Shown: positions 1-11,149 of the stretch, piece after piece | How positions within the stretch are numbered: the stretch's first letter is position 1 | Layout of the letters: each line of letters begins with the position of its first letter | Assembly (NCBI GenBank): GCA_028386065.3 | Contig: JAKUCV010007763.1 | Coordinates: 75,196-139,195, forward strand | From: Turnera subulata | Lineage: Eukaryota; Streptophyta; Magnoliopsida; Malpighiales; Passifloraceae | Length of the DNA stretch: 64,000 nucleotides | Reading direction: 5' to 3' | Made by a program: the position numbers and the translations under genes | Notes under the pieces: generated by a model | The model's database searches: none | What the model saw: the letters and a program-made list of their open reading frames with translations, nothing else | What the model was told of the DNA's origin: nothing

Positions 1-378
1 AACATGCGGACCTTCGTGCATCTTCAGCTGGTACAACTCCTTCTTCATAAACAGTCGATTTGTAGGTGATTTCGACATGTAGATATCTTCCAATTTCTTC
101 ATCAGCTCCACCGGACTTGTCTCGTCCATGAAACTGTGCTTCACATCTGGCGCAAGAGTCAATCTGATGGTACTGACAGCTCGCTGCTCGAGCTCCTCCC
201 AATCTTCATCCTTCATGTCCTTTGGCTTCTTCTCCTTGCCAAAGAGCGTCTTCATCAGCCCCTGCTGTACCAACAAATCTTTAATGTTGCTTTGCCAGAG
301 ACTAAAATCCTTCTTGCCATCAAACTGCTCCACCTCAAACTTTGTTTTATTTTCGCAAACCTTTTGCAGTTTTACCTA
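1..378 (-). CDS. Ty1/copia gag fragment (N-terminal part)
   Basis: The minus strand is open from about 357 to the window edge. It reads KFEVEQFDGKKDFSLWQ, then LLVQQGLMKTLFGK, WEELEQRAVSTIRLTL and LMKKLEDIYMSKS. This is the opening pattern of plant Ty1/copia Gag (UBN2/retrotran_gag type), the capsid protein of the virus-like particle. The C-terminal part, zinc knuckle and pol lie outside the window. No ATG is visible in frame; an in-frame stop lies about 10 codons before KFEV, so the start is lost or reached by splicing. Oddly, the plus strand at about 381-402 carries a primer-binding-like motif (TGGTAGCGGAGC) facing the other way. Recognition of the family is secure; the boundary is not. Confidence 0.75.
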
Positions 379-576
379 ACAAGTGGTAGCGGAGCGAGGT
401 TCGAAAAAATAAATTTAGGAGTAAGATAAATTTGTAGGGACTAAGAAAAATATCACAATATTTTTCTTCCTAAAACTTCCCTCTCTTCCTCTCTCTTTTT
501 CTCTTCCCTCTCTTCCACTCTCTTCTTCTTGTTTTTCTGCACAAATTTGGGATACTTGATATTGAAAAACTGAAGC

Positions 577-586
577 CTATTTATAG
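577..586 (-). promoter_or_regulatory. Putative TATA box of the copia leader/LTR
   Basis: Minus strand CTATAAATAGG lies about 220 bp upstream of the gag reading frame and is followed by a pyrimidine/purine-biased leader. It fits a core promoter in a copia LTR, but I could not define the LTR ends. Confidence 0.35.
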
Positions 587-712
587 ACTCAAACTGGGCG
601 TTCAATCCGCGTCCAAACCGTGTGAACTGCATAAAAAATCTGTAGCCACCACTTTTGACTAATTATGCAGCCACCACTTTTGACTAATTCAGCCCGTAAC
701 TTAACATTTAAT

Positions 713-1586
713 AATTTGAGAAGTAAGAATTCTCCTTCTCCCTAGAAACTAATGTAAAATTTATCACGAGTCCCCCTCTTTTTCTCTCCCAAAAACAAAG
801 CTTCTTCTTCAAGAGAGTACGGGCTGCCGCCGCCGGCTCCTCCGGTTGGTTGGTAAGCCCATTTTTTCTTCTTGTAAGTGTTATTTAGCCTTTATTATAC
901 ATATATCTAGTAGATCTGCAATAGATCTGGTGTTTAGTACATGGATTTCAAATCCATCGTTTTGTTGTTGGAGACTCTCAACATCTCCTCCTTGGCCTGT
1001 TCTCCCGGCTTCTATGGATCTGAAGCTTTCAACCTCGAGGCTTCTAGGTCTACGGATACAAAGGCAAGAGATGGCGAGTTGTTCTTCCTTTTTCCCAGTG
1101 GCCTTGAATTGGGTCTGTTGCAGGGTACGGTTTGGTGTTATAGTGTGAAGTATGGAGCATTTTGTGAAGTGTTTACTCTCAAGGGCGGATATTGGCTTTC
1201 TTCCGTTTCTCCGGTGATGGCTATTGCTTGGCTTGCTCGCTTCTCAGAGTTAAAGCCGATAGCTGTCGACCACTGTATGCGAACTTGGTTGCTGTTTGGG
1301 GCTAGTCCTGCTTTATGCGGACATCACGTCCTCCCTTTCATGGGCAGCTGCAAGTTCTTTGGTTTGTGTTCTAACCTTTGCCTATGTCCGGATCTAAATG
1401 TAATCATTTTATATTTATGGTTCATGCTTTGTATGTGGATTTATTCCACTATATTTGTGGTTTTTAATTACGTTCTTTCCCTAATTTCTAGCAATCTATG
1501 TTATTGTAATATGTATGTTGTACTCGGTTTGAATTAATATATATTTACCCTTTCGACAAAAAAAAAAAATTTGAGAAGTAAGAATT
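713..1586 (+). mobile_element. Poly(A)-tailed non-LTR retroposon or retrogene insertion
   Basis: A 19-bp direct repeat (AATTTGAGAAGTAAGAATT) lies at 713-731 and 1568-1586. Between them is an ~836-bp segment ending in TTTCGAC plus a run of about 12 A. A long TSD with a poly(A) tail is the signature of L1-type target-primed reverse transcription. The insert opens with a CT-rich leader, then a GC-rich stretch, and holds a 198-codon open frame (941-1537) that I do not recognise. It has no RT or endonuclease. It could be a non-autonomous LINE derivative or a reverse-transcribed host mRNA. Perfect repeats suggest a young insertion. Confidence 0.75.
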
Positions 1587-2927
1587 GGCATTATCCAAGT
1601 AAAGTATAAATAATCAGTGCTCCTTTAGATGTTCAGAGAACAGAGGTAAAACACAAGCAGCAGCAGCAGCAAATGCGTCCCCAAACGAATTATGCACAGT
1701 AAAACTAAACCCAGATGAAGGAGCACTGAATTCTGGACTCTAAGAGACTTTCTGGTTCAATAAAGAAATCCCGCCAAATATCGACAGAAAAGGGACTCAT
1801 AAGTAGTCATAACGTAAAGGGAAACCATTACCTCCTCTAATTGCAGGAAGAAAATGGGTTACGAACAAACATACAAACTTCGCCATCCCTTTCTATGTCA
1901 ATCAACAAAATTCGCACTCCATCTACCCTCTTTTTGGTTTGCCAAATTATTAACTTGTCCTTCATTAATTTTACACTTTTTTTTTAATAATAATAGGAAA
2001 ATTGTTTTCTTCTAACACGGTTTGTTCTTCTGAATCACTTCGCCGATACAATACCTTCTGAACTTCCTCTACTCTCTCTCTCTCTCCTTATTTCTGCATC
2101 GAACATGAATCTATGGAGATAAAGTTTTGCAAGTCCACAACACGATAAACCCTTGCCGCATTCTCTATGACAGAAAATCAGCCCTTTTCTCACCTTTCCA
2201 TCGCTAACCTTCACCGGTAGTTTGTATAGCAAGCAGTCCATAACTTGTTAACTCCCCAGTAACCAAAAAATAATAATAATAATAAAAAATTAAGTTTTCG
2301 CTGGCTCTTTCATATTTTCGACTCCAAATTTCCAAGAGTATGTTACTAATCCAGAGATTTCTTCCTTTCTATCCTTAAAATCTTCTACTAATTTGCAGGT
2401 GTTTCTTTTACAAAAAAGTATATGATATGCAGACAATTCCTTTAAACTCTCCCAAAACCCAGTTCTACACAGTGAGGAAGATGATAAATATCCAGATTGG
2501 GCCCCACCGGAAAACAAACTATAAACTCTCGCTGAATACAACTATTTCAAACTATCTCGTGTTTTAGTTTATAGATTTGGCAATAAATTATGTAGGAAAG
2601 GGGAGATTGGAGAAGGGAGCATTGAGGAATAAATTAGATCTGGTAAAAGGGAATGGGAGGTTGGAGAAGGAAGGCATTATTTGATTCGAAACAAATCGCG
2701 TGCATTTTGATGAGGGATAAAGAAAGCAGATTTTTATTTCAATTTTCAATGGAGGATAGTTTAATAATTTGGCAAACAAGGGGGTATAACTGGGAGTGTG
2801 AATATTAACAACTTGAGGAGTGCAAGAATGGGCTCCCAGGCGGCCAAACTATGCAAACTGATGGAAAGCAAATCATTTTCCTTCCTAGTATCATAATATT
2901 TGCAGTAAAGGACCGGAACGGAACAGC
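1587..2927. other. Unassigned intergenic DNA
   Basis: AT-rich sequence with several short open frames (60-85 codons) that show no family motif, and a short CAG run near 1656-1671. I see no convincing gene or transposon end. Confidence 0.4.
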
Positions 2928-3063
2928 GGAAAATATTAACAATGGCTAAGCGAAGATACAGGAAGAGAGGCGGTGCAGCGGAACAGAGTGGAAAAAAGAC
3001 CCAGCTGAAACAGGAATGGAAAATATTAACAATGGCTTAGCTAAGATACAGGAAGAGAGGTGG
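2928..3063. repeat. Imperfect tandem duplication, 90-bp period
   Basis: GGAAAATATTAACAATGGCT followed by AAGATACAGGAAGAGAGG occurs at 2928-2972 and again at 3018-3063 with a few substitutions. Two copies only. Confidence 0.7.
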
Positions 3064-3636
3064 AAGAGAGTGAGAGAAATAAAGAGAAGAAGAAAAGGCA
3101 AGAACACAACACCCAGCTGAAACCTGCATCAATGGTGGGTGGGTCCGAATGCATGCAAGACCGCTACTGACTGGTCCACTCTAGTTTAGAGATTCCATGA
3201 TGATGGTAATATATAAAATGCCAAAAATAGCACATATATATTCATTGCAATTGAAAAAGGTCTACTTAGTAAAACAGGGGCTACCCAGTGGAGTCCACTG
3301 CCACTTACAGCTTGCTGCTGCTGCTGCTACTACTACTACTACATTTCCTTCCTGCCAGCACTTTCAGTTTCAATTCAAGTTTCTAACCCCTCACTAAGTT
3401 AACCAATACCAACCTCCACCAAAAATAAATTAAACAACCAATCAAGTAAACAAACACATCCGAATCCGATAGATAGAAAACCATAAACCCAGGCCAGGCC
3501 AGGACAGGACAGGACAGGACAGGATCCACCACTACAAAACCTAACTAAATCAATAGACCCCACCCTAAAAAAACCCTAAACCCCAGCCCCATATATAAAT
3601 TACACAACACTACTCCCCCACTATTCCTTCCTGCGG
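3064..3636. other. 3' flank of the TCP gene, with microsatellites
   Basis: No gene seen. It contains a GCT/ACT triplet run at about 3313-3341 and an AGGAC/AGGCC pentamer run at 3490-3523. The downstream part should hold the 3' UTR of the minus-strand TCP gene. Confidence 0.4.
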
Positions 3637-4311
3637 CTACATATCCTGCTCCCTCCTGTCTTCCTCTTCCTCCTCCTCCTCCTCCTGCACCTCCTCCTCC
3701 TCTGCTGTTCCCGCGGTGGCCGCCATTGGCTGCAGCAGCAGAGCCGTGAAGGGCATGTGGCGGTACTCCAGGTCGAGCCGGCAGCTGCTGCTGGGAGCCA
3801 GGGAGAACATTTCGGGATGCGCCACCGCCCCTCCCCCGCCCCCGCCTATGGGGTAAGCCTTGCAAGGGACGGAGGCCGGGGACATGGAGGGCCCGGCGGA
3901 GGTGGAGATGGGGTCGGCTGGGGCGGTGCCGGAGCCGGTGGCGGCGACGATGGAGGGCTCGGCGTGGCGGAGGAGCCACTCGATGGTCTCGCCGTCGGAG
4001 CGGTGGCCGAGCTCCCGGGTGAGCTGGAAGATCCGGGCGGCGCACAGGGCGGGTAACCGGACCCGCCTGCCGCGGCCGTTGACCTTGGTGTGGCGGTCCT
4101 TGGATGACGAGGCGGCGGGCTTGCGGGTCCTGACGGCGGCGGCGGTGGTGGTCTTGGGTTTTTGTTGCAGATGGGTCCCAGCAGTGGGGTCCACCTCCAT
4201 CAAAGAGGAGGAGGAAGAGGAGTTGTTGTTAAGGTCGTTTGCTATTTGGTGCTGCTGTTCCTGCTGTGCGAAGCTGTGGAGGACGATTTCAGAGGAAGCC
4301 ATGGATTGCAT
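3637..4311 (-). CDS. Class I (PCF-type) TCP transcription factor
   Basis: An intronless 224-residue protein starting [12 protein letters not shown]. An in-frame MAS start four codons on is also possible; an upstream extension to 4476 is open but hydrophobic and unlike the family. Residues 71-125 form the TCP bHLH-like DNA-binding domain: basic region [17 protein letters not shown], then [14 protein letters not shown] and [11 protein letters not shown]. The short basic region marks class I, which binds GTGGGNCC-type sites in the nucleus and promotes growth or cell division. Cys90 is position 20 of the domain, the conserved redox-sensitive cysteine of class I members. The N-terminus is Gln/Asn/Ser rich; the C-terminus (about 204-222) is an unusually long Glu/Asp tract. 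It resembles the TCP7/TCP11/TCP21 group, but I do not assign a symbol. Confidence 0.93.
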   Translation of the reverse strand: MQSMASSEIVLHSFAQQEQQHQIANDLNNNSSSSSSLMEVDPTAGTHLQQKPKTTTAAAVRTRKPAASSSKDRHTKVNGRGRRVRLPALCAARIFQLTRELGHRSDGETIEWLLRHAEPSIVAATGSGTAPADPISTSAGPSMSPASVPCKAYPIGGGGGGAVAHPEMFSLAPSSSCRLDLEYRHMPFTALLLQPMAATAGTAEEEEVQEEEEEEEEDRREQDM

Positions 4312-4749
4312 TGTAATTGCAATTGAAAGTAAACCAAAAAAAAGCAACACACAGATGCTAAAAGGCAAGAAAGAACCCCTCCCCCAAAAGCGCAATAGCC
4401 TTTTTTTTTTTTTGTGGGTACAGAGGGTATTTTTTAGGGTTCTATAATAATTGCAATGGGCAAAAGAAAAGGGCAAGCGGGAGGGTGGGAGGGGACTCGG
4501 TTGGTAATAGTAGGAGTCAAGAAGTCAAAGATTTGGGATGGCTTTGAGGGAAAACCTGGGACCCGCCCTCCCTTTTCATGGTCTTGATTTTTCTTTGTGT
4601 GGGGCCCACCAACAGTGACATGGCCTAGCCCTTCTCCCTCCTCTTTTTTTTTCCCTTTATATATTGAAATTACTAGTCACTGATGTTTTTATTATGGTAA
4701 TATTGTGGTTTTATTTATTTATATTTATCCCTCCCTCCCCCTTGTTGGG
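4312..4749. other. 5' flank of the TCP gene
   Basis: Presumed 5' UTR and promoter of the minus-strand TCP gene. A 16-base T run lies at about 4400. I could not place a TATA box with confidence. Confidence 0.35.
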
Positions 4750-5027
4750 TACTCCCTCCATTCCATATTAATTGTCGTTTAAGGTTTTGGCACAAAGATT
4801 AAGAAACCACTCATTAATTTTGATTCTAGTAAAAAGTATGATAAAAAGACTAAATTAACCTTTTCATTAATTATTTGTTTTTTCAATACTACTCATCTTT
4901 TTAGGTCCTATCACTAGGGATAAATAGGAGAAAAAAATCTGACAAGCATTGGATATAGCAATGCGTCAATTAATTTGAAACAAACAACAATTTCTAGAAC
5001 GATAATTAATATGAAACGGAGGGAGTA
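4750..5027. mobile_element. Stowaway-like MITE (Tc1/mariner class)
   Basis: The left end TACTCCCTCCATTCCATATT mirrors the right end, which reads inward as TACTCCCTCCGTTTCATATT. This gives terminal inverted repeats of about 30 bp with only a few mismatches, flanked by TA dinucleotides. The element is about 278 bp, AT-rich and non-coding. CTCCCTCCGT termini and a TA target duplication are the hallmark of Stowaway MITEs. It lies about 440 bp upstream of the TCP start and could influence that promoter. Confidence 0.85.
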
Positions 5028-5276
5028 GTATACTATAGGATAGTTTCCCACAGTGAAACTCCTCTGTTATCTTTCTTTTGACAAAGTCAAAATTTCTATA
5101 AAGCCACGAGGTGTTTCTTTGTCTTTTGAGATAAAAGAAAATGGAAAAAAAAAGTGTGGTGAACGACCGGGGGTTGCGTGTGCATTTATTGCCATGGTTG
5201 GTGTTGCCAAAGCTTTTGAGTGGATTTGGTTGGGATGTTGCTGGACCTGGAATAAGCCAACATAACCAAGTTTACT
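5028..5276. other. Unassigned stretch between MITE and direct repeat
   Basis: Short frames on both strands show no family motif. Nothing is called here. Confidence 0.35.
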
Positions 5277-5437
5277 AAATTGTTTGCTTTTCCCCGGGAG
5301 GATGACCAATAATTCCCCGTCTTCCTACATCATCCTTTTCAGGATCGTATTGTATTGGAGAACGAGGATAAATGCATCTTTCCTCGTTTGATTGTCTTCT
5401 TATCCTCTTGTAATTAATGCAGTTTTATCTCGGAAAT
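5277..5437 (+). repeat. 161-bp direct repeat, left copy
   Basis: From AAATTGTTTGCTTTTCCCCG to CTCGGAAAT. It matches 8148-8308 with a single substitution seen (CTTCCTAC versus CTTTCTAC). The two copies bracket the insertion at 5438-8147. Confidence 0.95.
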
Positions 5438-6789
5438 TCTACAGCACCTTGGCCAATGTATGGTGTACGGAAACCCAGGTTGACGTGGACCAATAAAAAA
5501 ATTTCAACATAAATTATTATTTTAATATTTTCATAATTTTCTAGAATAGTCCTCTAACTTTTAATAATTACTAAATCGCCCCACTATTTTTAATAATTAC
5601 AATAAAGATTAGAAAATATTATGAAATTACTATTTTGGAGTGTGGATTATGCTGAAATTTTTTAATGTCATTTTTAAAAAGGAAACAATTTATAATTTAA
5701 TAAATATTTTATATATTTCATTAATTTTTTTTTGTAAATTTGAAGTTGTAACTAGGGAAGCTAATGCTTCTACAGGAAAGCTAGCTGAATTAGCTTTTAA
5801 TTCTAAGCTAGGTATTTCTATACTGGATACTCCACCTGATATAATTGTACAGCATGTTCTGGTGGAAGCAGAGTCTCAGGGTTGTTGAGTCCTGCTATAT
5901 TTTGATTTTGATTCTTTTGAAAAAAAAAAAAAAAGCTTTCTGCCTGCTCTTTCTGAGCAAGAAGACCAAGCATATTCTTCTCTAAAAGAGCTTTTGCATA
6001 TAATATTATAAAACTCATTATTATAGCAGACATTAACTAATTGCAGACATTAACTAATTGACTACCATTAGCCAATGAAAAGGGCGATCGAGAAATCTGA
6101 GCAGTTTGGCTGCACGATGATTTTCTTTCTCTACCTTCCTGCGTGCACAGTTTTAACTGCCTCATGCTTAAAATTGATAACAACCACCCCGCGCCTTATT
6201 AATAAAGTCATCGTTCGCATCAAAAAACCTAATTGAATCCCTAATTTTCACAAAACCTACAAAAAGGGGCTTACTTGAAGAACTCACGATGATGACGATG
6301 AGGGACGGGTGAGAGAAATTCACCTCCAGCTGGGAGAGGTCGATGTCGCCTCCCGTGCTTTGAATCGCTTGAAGAAGTTGATGGCTTCCATGGCAGAGGA
6401 CGACGACGTTCATTGGCTTCCTTGTCAAGACGTGAGGAGGATGAGGAGGAATGGCCGGCGCGCTACGGGGCTGAGGAGGACTATGGCGAGAGAGGTGGAG
6501 GAGGACGACGAGAGAGGTAAGGGAGGAGAACGAGAGAGATGAGAGGCGGAGGTGCGGGAGGCGGTGGAGACCGGAGAGACATCGGGTGGAGAGATATCGG
6601 GGGAGAGATGTTAGTTTTTTTTTTGTTTACAAGAAATAATTTCAGTAATTGAGAGAACCAAATTAGGGAAAAAAATATTAATTGCGGGGTCAACATATTA
6701 TTCTATAATTTTAATTTTTGGATTTTTTTGAAAAATAATAAAATAGTAAAAATGTTCATAAAATATTGGAATGGATTGTTTTAAAGCAG

Positions 6790-6943
6790 AAAAATCCCGA
6801 AGCGTGGGACAAGACTTGGTTTCGGAACCCGACGCACGAATCACCATAAATTAATTACCCAAGATAAATTTTAATGGTAAATGACTGTAAAAATTAAATT
6901 TTACGGTGATGGTAAAAACGTAAAAATTACCCGGGCTGTTACA
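6790..6943 (-). repeat. Tekay-like LTR fragment, 5' end
   Basis: On the minus strand it starts TGTAACAGCCCGGGTAA and shares ACCCAAGATAAATT and GGTAAATGACTGT blocks with the LTR at 41494-44384. Only the first ~150 bp are recognisable. Confidence 0.55.
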
Positions 6944-7159
6944 AGAACCCTGGGTCTAGCTAGATCAGCTACCATGGCGATGGCCAACATTTAACTAAGT
7001 GATTGGGGCCCTACCATAAAAATTGGAATAGTGAGTCTAGGATGAACCAAGAACTGTTAAGTCAATGTTCGATTCTTTCTGATGTCTATATTCCGGATAT
7101 GTGTTTTCTTTGAGCCTTATTATTATTGGTTGCTTGTTTATTTATATTTACTTATGGAT

Positions 7160-7445
7160 TTTACCCGGTGAGCACTTCGGACTCACCCCTCGCCTACGTG
7201 ACTCGGTCACGTAGAATGATTTGTGCATAGTACAGGTACGTTCGGGGCAGCTGTGGCGCACCCTCTGCCAGGCCTGGATCCAACCTGCGATGCATCTCAT
7301 TTGTTATTATTGCCATGTGTGTGTTTAAGACTTCCGCTGCGTGTATTATTAGTGTGCTGTAATAATGTCCATGCTTGACTTCTGTATTTGCATATGGCCC
7401 ACGTGTTTACTGTAGATAACGGTAAATACGGGTTAGGGCGTTTCA
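7160..7445 (+). repeat. Tekay-like LTR fragment, 3' end
   Basis: CCGGTGAGCACTTCGGACTC through AAATACGGGTTAGGGCGTTT, ending in CA. It matches the reverse complement of 41494-41830. Its orientation is opposite to the neighbouring fragment at 6790-6943, so the pair is rearranged. Confidence 0.6.
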
Positions 7446-8147
7446 ATTTTGGAATAGATTGTCCCATATTTTTAAAAAAATTACAAAATTTTAGTAAAAT
7501 ATATTATTCAATAACATTTTAAGCCAATAGTAGCACTATTGCTATGCCCAAAGCAACCTCTCTTCGATCCGGCCTCGGGTGCGTGTGTTTACCGATGTAT
7601 TTTAAGAAAAAATGGCTTTCTAAACTTGTAAAAAATTTCAATGAAATACTATGAATATTCATAGAATATTAGAATGAATTATCCTATAGCTTTTAAAAAT
7701 TTTAAAAAATTTTGATGGAGTACTAAAAATATTTACAGAATATTTGAATGAATTATTCTCAACCTTTTAAAATTTTTCATAGTTTCGAAAAGTATTTTCC
7801 ACATATTTTATTCTTATTATCTATAATTTTTTAACATTTAATTTCTATTATATGTACAAAAGATTATTAACAAAAATTTGAACTAATACCTGTCCAATAA
7901 AAAAAAGAAATTACAATCTGTTAACATTAAAAATTTCTCTATAAAAAGATATTAAAAATTGCAAATTACATAAGATATGTACACAATACTAAAAAAAGAA
8001 AGAATATAAGGGGCCAATATATAATTTTCTAATAATATTAGACTAAACTGTAATTAATAATATTTTATCCATTTGTTCCAATTATGTTGATCCACATCAT
8101 CAGGGTTTTGGTACCCTGGACTTGGCCAAGGTACAGTAGCAACCCCC

Positions 8148-8308
8148 AAATTGTTTGCTTTTCCCCGGGAGGATGACCAATAATTCCCCGTCTTTCTACA
8201 TCATCCTTTTCAGGATCGTATTGTATTGGAGAACGAGGATAAATGCATCTTTCCTCGTTTGATTGTCTTCTTATCCTCTTGTAATTAATGCAGTTTTATC
8301 TCGGAAAT
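8148..8308 (+). repeat. 161-bp direct repeat, right copy
   Basis: Near-identical to 5277-5437, in the same orientation, directly after the right end of the insertion. Confidence 0.95.
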
Positions 8309-9488
8309 CAAAAAAGAAAAAGTTCTACAATTTGTTACCTTCCATGGAATGCATTCCTTGAGACAACCACTGCTATACTGAAAAAGACCTTCAGGATAAA
8401 TCGAACGAATGGTGTTGCGTATTTTTTGACTGGATTTTGGGTTTTTTTTAGACAAATCCAAGTTACACTAAAGATACATGATAAAACTAGTAAAACTACA
8501 CTAAATAAAGGTAAGAACTGAATAAAAGTTGTAATTTAATTGATTGGTGTTTTTCTGGGATCCTTTACAATAATGATAGACACGCTAACTAAAAGATAAA
8601 TAAAGATCATTACCAAATTCAAACCCTCTCAAAGATAAGCTCACTTCAAACTTCAAATTTCAAATTCAATTTCTATGAGACATGTTGTTTCAGATATAAG
8701 CTCACTTTTGAATTCAATATTTGCTGTCGTCAAATTCGAATTCCAAATTCGTGCAATCTCTAACCTCTCCAGCAAGTAACTCTAGCCTGCTCTTAAATGA
8801 AAACAAAACCAACGATCACTCCCTCGGTCGATGACAACAAGCCCAATGATCACTCACCTGAATGATGATAACAAGCCTAACAATCACTCCTTTGGATGCC
8901 TAATCTCCAACATCCAGTCCATTCATACCACTAACCTCACGATTTGGGGCCTGGTACAAACAGTTGTCCCCCTCAACCCTTTAATAGAAGGCCGCTGTAA
9001 ATTGAAGGAGTGTTTGCTGGATCTTACCACCGAAATCGTGATTACAAAGGCGATCATTGCTCACTTGACGACTGCTAGAAAGCACCAGTGAGGTCCGGAT
9101 CATTGGCCATCCAAGCCAAACCTAACCTCTGCGAAGAATAATACAGGTCTCGGGTGCTTAAGCGATCATTGGCTATTAAGGCCAGAAGTGCTTCATTACA
9201 CTTAATCAGACATTCCTATGACAGATAAAGGCCATTCTAACCATTGTAACTTAACAATCACCAACTTCCAACAGTCAAGGACAACTCAAAGTCAGACCAC
9301 TTGGGAGCGATCACCAATCTCCAATGGTCAGAGGCAACTCAAAACCGGATCACTAGAGGTGAGCTTCCTACTGCACCGATTAGAAAAAGTGCAAAGTGGA
9401 TCACTGACCAACATAGACCTCCTCTCGGCCAGTTTATTCAAATATATCACGAAAGCAACCAAATCATGATGGCCACCAAGAAAATAAA
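8309..9488. repeat. Unassigned region with a degenerate GATCACT-type repeat
   Basis: From about 8812 to 9440 the words GATCACT, GATCATT or AATCACT recur every few tens of bases beside AACAAGCC or CCAATGG-like words. The pattern resembles the decayed minisatellites seen elsewhere here in untranslated parts of Tat-like retrotransposons. No coding region is recognised in 8309-8811 or in the array. Confidence 0.4.
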
Positions 9489-10008
9489 GGATTAAAGCGT
9501 TTTTTTGTCCCTGTGCAATGCCTCAAAGTTGGATTTCATCCTCGTGTAGATTTTTGACCTCTTTTCATCCCTGTGTTCGACCCATTTGGTTCGTCCGACC
9601 AGAATCCGACGAAAATTGCTGACATGGCATATTTTTTCGGTGCCACATCAGATTTTGGGGTCCCACATGTCAGGAAAAACACAAAACCAAACCAGGATCC
9701 ACCCGACCGATTCCGCCCACCTAAATAACCCGGAACCCAAAATATAATTTTATTATTTTTAATTATACAAATAATTTGAATAATAAAGTTAGCCAATTTC
9801 TAAAAAAATATAACATAATATATATACATTTTTATTTTATATTTAAAAAAATTCAACAATATCTTATTTTTCTTGTTTCCTTATACATATTTATATATAT
9901 ACACACACACACACACAAAAGAAAGGGAGGAAAATAAAAAAACGCCAAACAACGTCGTGAGAAGGGGGGAGGGGGGGGGGGGGGGGGGGNNNNNNNNNNN
10001 NNNNNNNN

Positions 10009-10049
<41 letters not shown>

Positions 10050-10929
10050 CTTCATCTTCTTCCCCAACACACTGACGCTGCTTCGCCGCCTCGCCGTCAC
10101 CATGCCATCACGGGGAGCCAACCCGTGTCTCCTCCTCCCCTCCTAGTTCTCGTAGCGCTGCCGCCTCCCCTATCTCACGGCGGTCTTCTCTTAGGATCCG
10201 CCTCTCACCGGCCCCTTGCTCCACTTCCAAAGCGGCAACCACCGATTCCCACATCCCTCTTCATAATTCGCAACTTGACTGGCGTCGTAATGAAGCCTCA
10301 GTCAACTCCCCCACTACCTAGCCGCCATGCTTCGTCCACCACAGACCCTCGCGGCCCACAACAACATGCGAAGCGACCCGCATGCAGCCGGGCCCACCCA
10401 TCACCGACCAACACAGAGCGACATCGCTCTCCTCCCAGGCTCTCGCCCCCTCATCGCTCACCTCGCCGCTGCTCCCTACCACGTCCAAGCAGCCGGCGCG
10501 ACACACACCCACGCGCTGCAACACCTCCATTGTCAGCAACTTCGACCCAAGACCCACCACGTCCAAAAAAATATATTTCAATTTTTTTTGACAATCAGTA
10601 TAATTTATTAAAATTAATTAAAACATATTAAAACATAATTTATTTTCTATTATAAATTGATTTTATAATAAGACAAAATATATCAATGAGTCAATTGGGT
10701 GGGCGAATGGTTCGAGTCGACCGAGTTTGGTTTTTTTGGTTGGACTAATATCTTTGGGACCCACAAAGTTGATGTGGCACCGGAAAATGTGCCATGTTAG
10801 CGATTTTCGTCGGATTTCGGCCGAACGAACCAAAAGGGTCAAACGGAGAGATGAAAAGAGGCCAAAATCCTACACGAGGATGAATTCCAACTTTGAGGCC
10901 TTACACAGGGACAAAAAATGCTTTAACCC
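9489..10929. mobile_element. TIR DNA transposon, Mutator/Pack-MULE-like
   Basis: The left end GGATTAAAGCG plus TTTTTTTGTCCCTGTG and the reverse complement of the right end, GGGTTAAAGCATTTTTTGTC, start inverted repeats of roughly 175 bp. Shared inner blocks include CTCAAAGTTGGA, CATCCTCGTGTAG and TTTTCGTCGG. Flanks are A/T-rich, so the TSD (AAAATAAA on both sides, two bases displaced on the right) is ambiguous. No transposase frame remains. The interior (10050-10560) is GC-rich with Pro/Ser/Arg-rich open frames, as expected if a host gene fragment was captured. Long TIRs suit a MULE; the captured source is unknown. Confidence 0.65.
9990..10008. other. Assembly gap inside a G homopolymer
   Basis: 19 N flanked by G runs (about 9968-9989 and 10009-10049). 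The true length is unknown, and translations across it are meaningless. Confidence 0.97.
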
Positions 10930-11149
10930 AAAAAATAAATAATTTCTGGCCATAAAAAAATAAATGGCCTAATGAGATACCATGATCACCAAAAAATAAT
11001 TCTACTCCAAGCCATCCAAGCCATTTAAGCTACCAATAGAATATAAAGCTTGTGGTCGCTAAAAAGAATTCTTACATCGCTTGGTGGATGGAAGGATATT
11101 CGGCCTTTACCTTGTAATTCTAACTTGTATTCACATGTAGAAGGTCTAC

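Larger units (their letters stand above)
5438..8147. mobile_element. Insertion with imperfect terminal inverted repeats
   Basis: The left end CTACAGCACCTTGGCCAA (from 5439) and the reverse complement of the right end, CTACTGTACCTTGGCCAA (from 8139), match well. Similarity continues inward through AAACCC and GTGGA for about 50 bp. The body is AT-rich and lacks a transposase frame. It includes a short GC-rich block (about 6290-6600) and pieces of a Tekay-like LTR. It looks like a non-autonomous DNA transposon; the superfamily is unclear. The flanking 161-bp direct repeats are far too long for a normal TSD. Confidence 0.55.

Noticed and set aside
3545..4447. Alternative frames overlapping the TCP gene on both strands
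   Set aside because: They are shadows of a GC-rich coding region; only the minus-strand frame carries the TCP domain.
9873..10631. 252-codon frame across the G homopolymer
   Set aside because: It runs through 19 N and a G run; the reading is artefactual.
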